Source: Chloroflexota bacterium (GTDB lineage Bacteria; Chloroflexota; Dehalococcoidia; DSTF01; JACRBR01). Taken from it: DNA of 46,514 nt. The notes under the pieces were generated by a model. That model searched no databases. It was not told the DNA's origin and saw only the letters and a program-made list of their open reading frames with translations. The DNA is taken from contig JAGWOC010000020.1 in assembly GCA_028872875.1 (NCBI GenBank), positions 1 to 46,514 on the forward strand, read 5' to 3'. The translations under genes were made by a program, and so were the position numbers. The first letter of the stretch is position 1, and every line of letters starts with the position of its first letter. This document shows, one piece after another, positions 23,291-31,432 of the stretch.

Positions 23291-24301
23291 CTACATCCCG
23301 ACGCGGTACGGGTGCGGCCCGAACTCCGCCTCATAGAACGGCGCCACCGACTGGCCGCGGCGCGCGAAGCGGTCGATCTGCTTCCGCTCGTCCTCCGTGA
23401 TCTCGACGGCCAGCGCGCCCATGTTGTCCTCGAACTGCTCCATTGTCCGCGGGCCGATGATCGGACTGGTGACGCCGGGCTGCTGCATGCACCACGCGAG
23501 CGCGAGCTGCGACATCGTCACGCCCTTCGCCGCCGCCATCTCGCCGAGCGCCTCGACGACGTCGTAGATGCGGTCGTTCAGCCGCCGCCGGTAGAGCGGG
23601 TTCGACGTGTCGGCGAAGCGCGCGCCCTCCGGCGGCTCCTCGCCGCGCTTGTACTTGCCCGTCAGCAGGCCGCCCCCGAGCGGACTCCACGGGATGATGG
23701 CGAAGCCGTACGTCCGCGCCATCGGCAGCAGCTCGCGCTCGATGCGGCGGTCGAGCAGGTTGTAGGGCGGCTGCTCGCAGACGAAGCGGTTCAGCCCCAG
23801 CTCCTTCGCCACCCACAGAGACTCGACGAGCTGCCACGCCGCGAACGTGCTGCTGCCGATGTAGCGCACCTTGCCGGCGCGCACGAGGTCATCGAGCGCG
23901 CGCAGCGTCTCGTCGATCGGCGTGTCCGGCTGCGGCCGGTGGATCTGGTAGAGGTCGATGTAGTCCGTCTGCAGCCGCCGCAGGCTCGCCTCGCACTGCT
24001 CGATGATGTGGCGGCGGTTGTTGCCGGACTCGAGCGGGCCCTCGCCCATGGTGCCGTGCACCTTGGTCGCCAGGACGATGCTGTGCCGCTTGCCGTTGCG
24101 CTTCAGCGCCTCGCCCGTCGTCTCTTCGCTGCGGCCCAGGCTGTAGACGTTCGCCGTGTCGATGAAGTTGATGCCGGCGTCGATGGCGCGGTCGATGATG
24201 GCGTAGGCGTCGTCGGGCGCCGTCTTGCCGCCGAACATCATGCAGCCCAGGCAGAGCTGGCTGACCTTGACGCCGGTGCGGCCGAGGGGGCGGTAGTCCA
24301 T
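23291..24301 (-). CDS. Aldo/keto reductase (AKR11/YghZ-like)
   Basis: 336 residues, complete AKR: starts [19 protein letters not shown]; tetrad in [15 protein letters not shown] (Asp, Tyr), VLATKVHG (Lys) and YQIHRPQ (His); NADPH-binding C-terminal end [17 protein letters not shown]. It probably reduces aldehydes or ketones with NADPH. A GAGGAG ribosome-binding site and a good promoter (TTGACG-N17-TACGAT, leftward) precede it. It is divergent from the LLM oxidoreductase gene. Confidence 0.9.
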   Translation of the reverse strand: MDYRPLGRTGVKVSQLCLGCMMFGGKTAPDDAYAIIDRAIDAGINFIDTANVYSLGRSEETTGEALKRNGKRHSIVLATKVHGTMGEGPLESGNNRRHIIEQCEASLRRLQTDYIDLYQIHRPQPDTPIDETLRALDDLVRAGKVRYIGSSTFAAWQLVESLWVAKELGLNRFVCEQPPYNLLDRRIERELLPMARTYGFAIIPWSPLGGGLLTGKYKRGEEPPEGARFADTSNPLYRRRLNDRIYDVVEALGEMAAAKGVTMSQLALAWCMQQPGVTSPIIGPRTMEQFEDNMGALAVEITEDERKQIDRFARRGQSVAPFYEAEFGPHPYRVGM

Positions 24302-24374
24302 CGAAGGCTCCTCTCGTGTTGCGATGGTTGGTGCGCGCGGCCGCGCGACGCGCGCCGGCGGCGTGGTGAGGTCG

Positions 24375-24403
24375 ATCGTACGGCGGCCTAACGCGTACGT
24401 CAA
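24375..24403 (-). promoter_or_regulatory. Sigma-70-like promoter of the second AKR gene
   Basis: Read leftward: TTGACG (24403-24398), 17 nt, TACGAT (24380-24375). The AKR start codon is at 24301. Confidence 0.55.
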
Positions 24404-24450
24404 GGTTAACTGCCGTCCGGCACGCGCCCCGGCCCGCCTGCGCGCCCGCT

Positions 24451-24479
24451 TTGCGCGCCGAGGACGCGCGTCGTAGGAT
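24451..24479 (+). promoter_or_regulatory. Sigma-70-like promoter candidate of the LLM gene
   Basis: TTGCGC, 17 nt, TAGGAT, about 70 nt before the LLM start codon. Confidence 0.35.
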
Positions 24480-24548
24480 GCGCGATGCGCAGGGACCCGA
24501 TGGGCATCACGCTGGACCGGCACGAGTCATGCAGGAGAGAGAGTGGCC

Positions 24549-25385
24549 ATGAAGTTCGGCATCACGATGTTCCCGGCGGACTACGCGATCCCGGTCACCG
24601 AGCTGGGGCGCGCCTGCGAGGATCTGGGGTTCGAGTCGCTCTTCTTCCCCGAGCACACGCACATCCCGGCGAGCCGCCGGACGCCCTGGCCCGGCGGCGC
24701 GCCGCTGCCCGAGGAGTACAGCCACACCCTCGACCCGTTTGTCGCGATGGCCGCGGTGGCCGCCGTCACGACGACGCTGCGCGTCGGCACGGGCATCTGC
24801 CTCGTCATCCAGCGCGACCCGATCACGCTGGCGAAGGAGGTCGCGAGCGTCGACCACCTGTCGGGCGGCCGCGTGCTGTTCGGCATCGGCGGCGGCTGGA
24901 ACCGCGAGGAGATGGCGCACCACGGCACGAAGTACGCCCTCCGCTGGAAGATCCTCCGTGAGCGCGTGCTGGCGATGAAGCGCATCTGGGCCGACGCCGA
25001 CGCCGAGTTCCACGGGGAGTACGTCGACTTCGAGCCGATCTGGTCGTGGCCGAAGCCGGTGCAGCAGCCGCACCCGCCGATCCTCGTCGGTGGCGACGGC
25101 CCGCGCACGCTCGCCCGCGTGGTCGAGTACGGCGACGAATGGATGCCGATCGTCGGCCGCGGCAGCCAGGACCTCGGCGCGCGCATCGAGGAACTGCAGG
25201 CGATGGCGAAGGCGGCCGGCCGGGGCCCGGTCCCGGTGAGCCTCTACGGGGCGCGCGCCCAGCCGGAGGCGGTCGAGAAGTACCGGGGAGCGGGAGTATC
25301 GCGCTGCGTCTTCGGCCTGCCGCCTGTCGCGGCGGACGACGCCATCGCCCACCTCAAGCGCTACGCCGAGGCCGCGAAGGGGTAG
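24549..25385 (+). CDS. LLM-class (luciferase-like) F420-dependent oxidoreductase
   Basis: 278 residues with the bacterial luciferase-like TIM barrel: FGITMFPADYAIPVTELGR at the start, SLFFPEHTHIP, the VGTGICLVIQRDPITLAKEVASVDHLSGGRV stretch and GIGGGWNREEMAHHG, typical of F420-binding subfamilies. It probably transfers hydride from F420H2 to an unknown organic substrate, consistent with cofC/cofD nearby. AGGAGAGAG precedes the ATG at 24549; a GTG six bases upstream is also possible. An SDR gene follows after 114 nt. Confidence 0.88.
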   Translation: MKFGITMFPADYAIPVTELGRACEDLGFESLFFPEHTHIPASRRTPWPGGAPLPEEYSHTLDPFVAMAAVAAVTTTLRVGTGICLVIQRDPITLAKEVASVDHLSGGRVLFGIGGGWNREEMAHHGTKYALRWKILRERVLAMKRIWADADAEFHGEYVDFEPIWSWPKPVQQPHPPILVGGDGPRTLARVVEYGDEWMPIVGRGSQDLGARIEELQAMAKAAGRGPVPVSLYGARAQPEAVEKYRGAGVSRCVFGLPPVAADDAIAHLKRYAEAAKG

Positions 25386-25499
25386 GGGGCGGCGCGCATG
25401 CGCAACCCTCTCGCGGTTGGAGGGCCGGCGCCACGCATCGGGGCCTACGTTCACCCCACCTGGATAGGCGCCGCCACGCGCGGCGTGGAGCTTGTTGCT

Positions 25500-26273
25500 A
25501 TGGATGCGTTGTTCTCGGTCAAGGACAAGGCGGTCGTCGTGACCGGCGGGTCGCGCGGCATCGGGCTGATGATCGCGCGCGGCTTCGTCGAGGCCGGCGC
25601 GCGCGTCTACATCTCCGCACGCAAGGCCGACGCCTGCGCCGCCGCGGCCGCCGAGCTGTCGGCCGGCGGCACCTGCACGCCGGTCCCCGGCGACGTCGGC
25701 ACGGAGGCGGGCTGCCGCGAGCTCGCGGAGGAGATGGCGCGGCGCGAGGAGCGGTTGCACGTCCTCGTCAACAATGCCGGTACGAACTGGGGTGCGCCGC
25801 TCGCCGAGTACCCGGATGCCGCGTTCGACAAAGTATTCGCCGTCAACGTGAAGGGCGCCTTCCACCTGACGCGCCTGATGCTGCCGTTGCTCGAGCGGGC
25901 CGCGAGCGACGACGACCCGGCACGCGTCATCAACATCGGATCGATCGACGGCCTCCAGGCGCCGATGCTCGAGACGTACGCGTACTCATCGAGCAAGGCG
26001 GCGGTGCACCACCTGACGCGCGTGCTCGCTCAGCAGCTCGCGGCCCGAAGGATCACCGTCAACGCCATCGCGCCGGGCCCGTTCGAGAGCAAGATGATGC
26101 ACGAGACGTTGCAGCGCTTCGGCGACCAGATCCGCGCGTCCTGCCCGCTGGGCCGCATCGGCCGGCCGGAGGATGTCGCCGGCACGGCGATCTACCTCGC
26201 CTCGCGCGCCGGTGCGTACCTCACCGGCGCCGTGATCCCGGTCGACGGCGGCATCTCCACCCGGCACGGCTGA
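25500..26273 (+). CDS. Short-chain dehydrogenase/reductase (RhlG/FabG-like)
   Basis: 257 residues, classical SDR: cofactor motif TGGSRGIG (about 15-22), NNAG, catalytic Ser in INIGSIDG, YxxxK as YSSSK, and the C-terminal PVDGG. Features such as the IDGLQAP and PGPFESKM stretches recall RhlG-like 3-oxoacyl reductases. The ATG at 25500 has GGAG upstream. It lies between the LLM gene and tetR. The substrate is unknown; NADP(H) use is likely from the Arg and Lys after beta-2 (SARKAD). Confidence 0.87.
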   Translation: MDALFSVKDKAVVVTGGSRGIGLMIARGFVEAGARVYISARKADACAAAAAELSAGGTCTPVPGDVGTEAGCRELAEEMARREERLHVLVNNAGTNWGAPLAEYPDAAFDKVFAVNVKGAFHLTRLMLPLLERAASDDDPARVINIGSIDGLQAPMLETYAYSSSKAAVHHLTRVLAQQLAARRITVNAIAPGPFESKMMHETLQRFGDQIRASCPLGRIGRPEDVAGTAIYLASRAGAYLTGAVIPVDGGISTRHG

Positions 26274-26320
26274 GCGGCTGTTTGTCAGGGCCACCGCTGG
26301 CGCGGCCGGGCGGGTGCTGG

Positions 26321-26357
26321 TATGCTTCCAACGGTGCATGACTGACCAGTCACTCAT
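26321..26357 (+). promoter_or_regulatory. tetR promoter element and operator overlapping the start codon
   Basis: A -10-like TATGCT (26321-26326) lies 11 nt before the ATG. Immediately after, a palindrome with perfect core TGACTG-AC-CAGTCA (26339-26352), inside a 20-bp imperfect palindrome (26338-26357), covers the start codon and first six codons. TetR-family proteins bind such 14-20 bp palindromes, so this is a probable autoregulatory operator. Confidence 0.55.
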
Positions 26358-26937
26358 TCAGGGCATCGGGCACGACCCGGAGAAGCGGCAGCGCCTCATC
26401 GAGGCGGCGGCGAAGCAGTTCGCGCGGTCCGGGTTCGATGCCGCGAGCATGGACGGCATCGCGCGCGAGGCCGGCGTCGCCAAGGGCACGACGTACCTCT
26501 ACTTCCGCGGCAAGCGGGACCTGTTTCTCGCTGTCCTCGACGAGCTGCGGCGGCGTCTCGACGCGGCGCCGGCCCCCGATGCGACGCAGCCGCCGCGCGA
26601 AGCCCTCCGCGCCTACGTCCGCCTGCACCTGGCGGTCGCCGACGCGGTCCCTGACCTCTTCCGCTGCTACACCAGCGCGCTCTTCGGCGTCAACCGCGAC
26701 TTCCAGGAGGCGGCGATGGGCGTCTTCTCGTGGCAGACGCGGCAGCTCGCCGGGCTGCTTGCTCCCGGTGTGCGGCGACCGTCGCGCCTGCAGGTCCGGC
26801 GCGCCGAACTCGTCGCCGCGAGTGTGCTCGCGGCCTCGCTGATCCGCAGCCTCGAAGGCCGCGCCTGGCGCGGCACAGCGCTCGAAGAGGACCTCGTCGT
26901 GCGTGGGGCGCTGACGGAGGACGGCCGATGGACGTGA
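26338..26937 (+). CDS. TetR-family transcriptional regulator
   Basis: 199 residues. The N-terminal TetR HTH (about 18-62) includes FDAASMDGIAREAGVAKGTTYLYFRGKRDLF; the rest is a helical ligand-binding domain with no recognisable subfamily. It probably represses itself and the downstream chloride channel gene, whose start overlaps the tetR end by 10 nt. No ribosome-binding site is visible before the ATG; the mRNA is probably nearly leaderless, and the operator lies on the first codons. The ligand is unknown. Confidence 0.88.
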   Translation: MTDQSLIQGIGHDPEKRQRLIEAAAKQFARSGFDAASMDGIAREAGVAKGTTYLYFRGKRDLFLAVLDELRRRLDAAPAPDATQPPREALRAYVRLHLAVADAVPDLFRCYTSALFGVNRDFQEAAMGVFSWQTRQLAGLLAPGVRRPSRLQVRRAELVAASVLAASLIRSLEGRAWRGTALEEDLVVRGALTEDGRWT

Positions 26938-29426
26938 CCCTGCGCCGCCGGCCGTCGGTCCGTGCGGCGCTGAACGGCAGCGGATTCCAGCGCTGGGTCG
27001 TCCTCGGCATCCTCATCGGCATCGGCGTCGGGGTCATGGCCAGCGTCTTCCTCTTCGCGATCGACGGCATGACGCAACTGTTCCTCGGCGGCATCGCCGG
27101 CCTCGCGCCGCCGGTGCCCAGTGGCGAAGGTGCGACGGTGGTCCAGAGCGCCTCCCGGCCCTGGCTGTTCCCCGTCGTGGTCGCGCTCGGCGGGCTGCTC
27201 AGCGCCATCATCGTGTACCGGCTGGCGCCCGAGGCGGAGGGTGGTGGCACGGATAGCGCCATCCGCGCCTTCCACGATGACGGCGGACACCTGCGCCGCC
27301 GCGTGGTACCGGTGAAGCTGGTGGCATCGGCGATCATCCTCGGGTCGGGCGGCAGCGCCGGCCGCGAGGGGCCGAGCGCGCAGATGGGCGCCGGCATCGC
27401 CTCCTGGATCGGCGAGGTGTTCCGGCTGACGCCGCAGGACCGGCGGATCGCGTGCGCGGTCGGCCTCGGCGCTGGCATCGGCGCGATCTTCCGCGCCCCG
27501 CTCGGCGGCGCCATTCTCAGCGCTGAGATCCTGTACATCCGTGACTTCGAGATCGAGGCGATCGTACCGGGACTCATCGCATCGGTGATCGGATACAGCA
27601 TCGTCGGCGGCATCTTCGGGTTCACGCCGATCTTTGGCCGCGGGCTCGGGCTGCGGTTCGAGGACCCGGCGTCGCTCGGCTGGTACGCGCTGCTGGGCAT
27701 CCTCGCCGGCCTCCTGGCGATCGCCTACGCGCGCGTGTTCTACAAGATCCGCGACGGCTTCCGTGTCCTGCGGGCGCCGCGCTGGCTGAAGCCGGCGGTC
27801 GGCGGCCTCGCCGTCGGCGTCATCGCGATCGCCTTCCCGCAGGTGCTGTCGATCGGGTACGGCTGGGTGCAGCTCGCGATCGAGGGCAACCACGCGCAGC
27901 TCGCGACGTGGACCATGCTCGCGCTGGTCGGCGTCAAGATCCTGACGACGTCGCTGACGATCGGCTCGGGGGGCGCGGGCGGCGACTTCGCGCCGGTGCT
28001 GTACGTCGGCGCGATGCTCGGTGGCGGCGTCTGGGGCCTGCTGCACGGCCACGTGCCCGGCCTGCCGCCGACGGCCGCGCCCTTCGTCATCGTCGGCATG
28101 ATGGCGCTGCTCGGCGGCGCGGCGAAGGCGCCGCTCGCCGTGATGATCATGGTGGCGGAGATGACGGGCGAGTTCTCGATGATCGTCCCTGCGATGCTCG
28201 CCGCCGGCCTCGCCTATCTCGTCTCCGGCGACACGACGCTCTATGAGGAGCAGCGCAAGACGCGCGCCGACTCGCCGGCGCATCGTGGCGAGTTCACCAT
28301 CCCGCTGATCCAGGCGGTCACCGTCGCGGAAGCGATGAGCCGCGACGTCGTGTCGGCGGCGCCCTCGGAGCCGGTGGCGGCCGCCGAACAGCGGATGCGC
28401 GATGCGGGACTGCGCGGCATGCCCGTGCTCGAGGCCGGCCGCCTCGTCGGCATGTTCACGGCGTCCGACGCGCTGCGGGCGGCGCGCGGGCCCGCCGCGA
28501 CGGTCGGCGACGTGATGACCGAACACCCGATCGTCGCGCACCCGGGCGAGTCCCTCCACACGGTGCTGCAGAGGATCACGCGCTCCGGCGTCTCGCGCCT
28601 GCCCGTCGTCGAGCGCGAGGCGCCGGACCGGCCCGTCGGCATCGTGTCGATGCGTGACCTCGCCGCCGTGCTCGACCTGGAGGTGGCGGCGCTCGCGGAG
28701 CGCCCGACGGCGCGGATGTCCGCTGGCGCCGACGACCCGCTGCGGTCGGTCCTCGTGCGCGATGCGATGCGCGGCGGCATCGAATGCGTGACCGCGAGCT
28801 CGTCGCTGAAGCGTGTCGCCAACCGGCTCTCGGCCGCCGGCCTGCACGCCGCCGCCGTCGTCGATGACCGCGGCGTCCTCGCCGGGGTCGTCACGGTCAC
28901 CGACATCGAGCGCTCCGTCGACGAAGATCCGGCGCGGCCTGTGGCCGAGATCGCGCCGCGCGACGTCGTGGTCGCGCGCCCGTCGCAGACCGTCGCGGAC
29001 GCGCTGGCGCAGCCGCGCGCGCAGGGCCTGCGGCAGATTGTCGTGGTCGAGGGCGTGGGCGGCGAGCTGCGCCCGATCGGCCTCCTGCGGCGGAGCGATG
29101 TCGTCGCCGCGTACCTGCGCGTCCGCGACCGCGAAGCGCGGATCGCGCGCCGGGCGCGCGCCATCGACGAGCAGCCTGGGAGTGGCGCCGAGACGCTGGA
29201 GGTCACGATCGCCGGCGGCACGGAGCCGGTGGGCCGGACGCTCGCCGAGCTGCGGCTGCCGGCGGACGCCGTGATCACCCGCATCGTGCGCGGCGGCGAC
29301 GTCATCATCCCGCGCGGCTCCGTGCGGGTCGAGCCGGGCGACCGCCTCGCGGTCCTCGTCGCGGCGGGTGCGGCCGATGAGGTCCGTCAGCGATTCCGGG
29401 ACTGTGCCGTCAAGGTGGTCGCGTAG
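26928..29426 (+). CDS. ClC-family chloride channel/transporter with CBS domains and a RCK_C (TrkA-C) domain
   Basis: 832 residues. The ClC membrane domain (about 20-440) carries GREGP (145-149, gating Glu E147), FRAPLGGA and GGAGGDFAPVLYVGA, the ClC signature regions. The first selectivity motif is GSGGS rather than GSGIP. Then come two CBS pairs (about 465-585 and 605-735) and a C-terminal TrkA-C/RCK_C domain (about 755-832). CBS domains bind adenine nucleotides; RCK_C domains bind nucleotides or cations. The protein is therefore likely a regulated Cl- channel or Cl-/H+ exchanger in the cytoplasmic membrane. The start (GGAGG upstream) overlaps tetR, which implies translational coupling and TetR control. 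Confidence 0.9.
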   Translation: MDVTLRRRPSVRAALNGSGFQRWVVLGILIGIGVGVMASVFLFAIDGMTQLFLGGIAGLAPPVPSGEGATVVQSASRPWLFPVVVALGGLLSAIIVYRLAPEAEGGGTDSAIRAFHDDGGHLRRRVVPVKLVASAIILGSGGSAGREGPSAQMGAGIASWIGEVFRLTPQDRRIACAVGLGAGIGAIFRAPLGGAILSAEILYIRDFEIEAIVPGLIASVIGYSIVGGIFGFTPIFGRGLGLRFEDPASLGWYALLGILAGLLAIAYARVFYKIRDGFRVLRAPRWLKPAVGGLAVGVIAIAFPQVLSIGYGWVQLAIEGNHAQLATWTMLALVGVKILTTSLTIGSGGAGGDFAPVLYVGAMLGGGVWGLLHGHVPGLPPTAAPFVIVGMMALLGGAAKAPLAVMIMVAEMTGEFSMIVPAMLAAGLAYLVSGDTTLYEEQRKTRADSPAHRGEFTIPLIQAVTVAEAMSRDVVSAAPSEPVAAAEQRMRDAGLRGMPVLEAGRLVGMFTASDALRAARGPAATVGDVMTEHPIVAHPGESLHTVLQRITRSGVSRLPVVEREAPDRPVGIVSMRDLAAVLDLEVAALAERPTARMSAGADDPLRSVLVRDAMRGGIECVTASSSLKRVANRLSAAGLHAAAVVDDRGVLAGVVTVTDIERSVDEDPARPVAEIAPRDVVVARPSQTVADALAQPRAQGLRQIVVVEGVGGELRPIGLLRRSDVVAAYLRVRDREARIARRARAIDEQPGSGAETLEVTIAGGTEPVGRTLAELRLPADAVITRIVRGGDVIIPRGSVRVEPGDRLAVLVAAGAADEVRQRFRDCAVKVVA

Positions 29427-29502
29427 TACGCTTTGTCCGCACCGTTGGAAGGCCGCGGGCGCCGGCGGGCAGCGCCGGCGTGCACGGAACGGAGGCGGGC
29501 GG

Positions 29503-30297
29503 ATGCGACTGGACGGCCGGGTAGCGATCGTCGTAGGGGGCGGTCAGACGCCCGGCGACACCATCGGCAACGGCCGGGCGACGGCCATCCTCTTCGCGCG
29601 CGAGGGCGCGCACGTCCTCGTCGCTGACCGCGACCTCGCCTCGGCCGAGCAGACGCGCGCGATGATCGCGGCGGAGGGCGGCCGCAGCGACACGATCGAG
29701 GTCGACGTGACGCGCGAGGCTGACTGCGTGCGCCTGGCGGAGACGTGCGTCGAGCGCCATGGCCGCATCGATATCCTCCACAACAACGTCGGCATCGGCA
29801 CGGGGGACGCCGGCGTGCAGCACATCGAGCTGGAGACGTTCGAGCGGATCTTCCGCGTCAACCTGGAGGGCCCGCTGCTGACCTGCAAGCACGTGCTGCC
29901 GGTGATGCGCGCGCAAGGGTCCGGCGTCATCATCAACATCTCGTCCATGGCGTCGGTCGCCGCCGCGACGGGCATCGTCGCGTACAAGACGTCGAAGGCG
30001 GCCCTGAACGCGCTCACGCAGACGCTGGCGATGGCGAATGCGCGCCACGGCATCCGCGTCAACGCCATCCTGCCCGGGCTGATCAACACGCCGATGGCGA
30101 TCGAGGGCATCAGCGCGGCGCGCGGTATCACGAAAGAGCAGCTCATCGCCGAGCGAGACCGCCAGGTGCCGATGGGCAGGATGGGCACGGCGTGGGACGT
30201 GGCGAAGGCCGCCGTCTTCCTCGCGTCCGACGACGCGGCATTCATCACCGGCGTGCTGCTGCCGGTCGATGGCGGCCAGAGCGTCCGCGTCGGCTGA
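29503..30297 (+). CDS. Short-chain dehydrogenase/reductase
   Basis: 264 residues, SDR fold. The cofactor motif is GGGQTPGDTIGNGRA, longer than the usual TGxxxGxG loop. NNVG replaces NNAG; the catalytic Ser is in INISSMAS, and YKTSK is the YxxxK motif. It ends with LLPVDGGQ. VADRD after beta-2 has an acidic residue, favouring NAD(H). GGAGG precedes the ATG. The gene follows the chloride channel by 76 nt and ends before a strong terminator. The substrate is unknown. Confidence 0.86.
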   Translation: MRLDGRVAIVVGGGQTPGDTIGNGRATAILFAREGAHVLVADRDLASAEQTRAMIAAEGGRSDTIEVDVTREADCVRLAETCVERHGRIDILHNNVGIGTGDAGVQHIELETFERIFRVNLEGPLLTCKHVLPVMRAQGSGVIINISSMASVAAATGIVAYKTSKAALNALTQTLAMANARHGIRVNAILPGLINTPMAIEGISAARGITKEQLIAERDRQVPMGRMGTAWDVAKAAVFLASDDAAFITGVLLPVDGGQSVRVG

Positions 30298-30391
30298 GCG
30301 CAAGCCCCGGCGTGTTGTGCGGCGGGGCGCGGCGGCGGCGCGGCGCCGCTTGTCCGCGTGCCACGCCGGCATATTCGCCTGCTGACCGCGG

Positions 30392-30420
30392 AAGGGGGCC
30401 GGACACGCCCCGGCCCCCTT
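30392..30420. terminator. Bidirectional intrinsic terminator
   Basis: Perfect 11-bp stem AAGGGGGCCGG / CCGGCCCCCTT with a 7-nt loop, between the convergent SDR and surface-protein genes. The A and T ends of the stem give a short U-tract in both directions. Confidence 0.75.
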
Positions 30421-30455
30421 CATGCACCGCTTAGCGCGTCCGTCCCCTCCTGCCG

Positions 30456-31049
30456 CTACGCGCGCTTGCGGAGGTACAAGGCGCCACCGCCCAGAACCGC
30501 TACCCCTACGATGATCGCGCCCAGGATGCCGGCCCAGGCGCCGGCCGCCAGCCCGGAGCCGCCCGTCGCCGCCGCCGAGTGCGGCGGCGAGCCGCCGGAT
30601 GGGACTTCCGCGACGCCGCCCACGGATGCCGCAATGATCAGCAGGGCGTCACCGGCTCCCGGCGCTGTCGGCGACGAGGCGGTGATCGTGCCACCCGGCG
30701 AGGGGCAGGTAAGCTTGTACTTCGCGCCCAGTACAAGTGTTGGAGTGGGAATGGTGAAGGTGGTGCTGGGACCGGCATCGCACGTGTACGTGAAGGACGC
30801 GTCGTCGGGAAGCTGCGGCACCGTCATGGTGCCGGTCCTCATCGGGGTCGCATTGTCGACGCCGCCAAGTATGTTGCCGCGTACCACGCCCCCGACGGTC
30901 AGGTCGATGGTGGTAATACTTACGGTGTGTCCGTATGGAAAGAGTTTAGCGGCGATGATCGGATTGGCGGCCTCCGCCCTGCCGCCACCTGACAGCACCA
31001 AGGCCGCCAAGGCCGCGGCGACGACGATACACCCAATTCGATAGATCAT
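30456..31049 (-). CDS. Secreted/surface protein with C-terminal membrane anchor, function unknown
   Basis: 197 residues. A signal peptide (about 1-28, ending AEA-AN) is followed by a Thr/Gly/Val-rich beta-like region (30-140) with two Cys (YTCDA, KLTCPSP) that might form a disulfide. A short Gly/Ser/Pro linker, one hydrophobic helix (about 172-192) and a short basic end (YLRKRA) come last. This is the layout of a surface protein held by a C-terminal membrane anchor; no LPxTG is present. GAGGAGG lies before the ATG. It is divergent from the large LuxR-type regulator, which may control it. I recognise no family. Confidence 0.65.
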   Translation of the reverse strand: MIYRIGCIVVAAALAALVLSGGGRAEAANPIIAAKLFPYGHTVSITTIDLTVGGVVRGNILGGVDNATPMRTGTMTVPQLPDDASFTYTCDAGPSTTFTIPTPTLVLGAKYKLTCPSPGGTITASSPTAPGAGDALLIIAASVGGVAEVPSGGSPPHSAAATGGSGLAAGAWAGILGAIIVGVAVLGGGALYLRKRA

Positions 31050-31432
31050 GGTCTCCCCCTCCTCTGTTCCGGCTGAAATGCCAGGCGGCGTGCCGTGGCG
31101 GACCCGCGGATACCGCTCCTGCTGCCCGGCGGGGGAGGGGCAGATCCCGCGCGCCATGCATCGCGGTCTCAACGCGCGGCGAGCAACCGCTGCTCGGGCA
31201 CGGCCAACGGTGCCCGCGCAGCCGCTTCCCAAGGCGTGGCCGCATCGTCCACCGGCGCTCGCTGCCGGCGCATCCGCAAAAATGATGGACTTTTTCCCAT
31301 CCACACTAGGTGACAGCCGTGCCCGATCTGCGTAGAATTGTGTATCGTCCAATGTGCCGGGCCCAGGGGGAGGCCGGCTTCCCGCCGCCTCTGCCCTGAG
31401 CGTCAGGACGTCCCGCGGCGAGGACGCCGACC
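31050..31432. other. 383-bp divergent regulatory region
   Basis: No gene seen. It contains the rightward promoter of the LuxR-type gene (31310-31338) and, read leftward, a small hairpin GATGG-8 nt-CCATC followed by ATTTTT (about 31301 to 31278), which could attenuate the leftward transcript of the surface-protein gene. Confidence 0.45.
31310..31338 (+). promoter_or_regulatory. Sigma-70-like promoter of the LuxR-type regulator
   Basis: GTGACA (31310-31315), 17 nt, TAGAAT (31333-31338). Both boxes match the consensus at 5 of 6 bases. The leader is about 88 nt. Confidence 0.6.

Noticed and set aside
26667-28847. A 726-codon minus-strand frame opposite the chloride channel
   Set aside because: It is antisense to the clear ClC/CBS protein, with low-complexity Arg/His/Asp composition.
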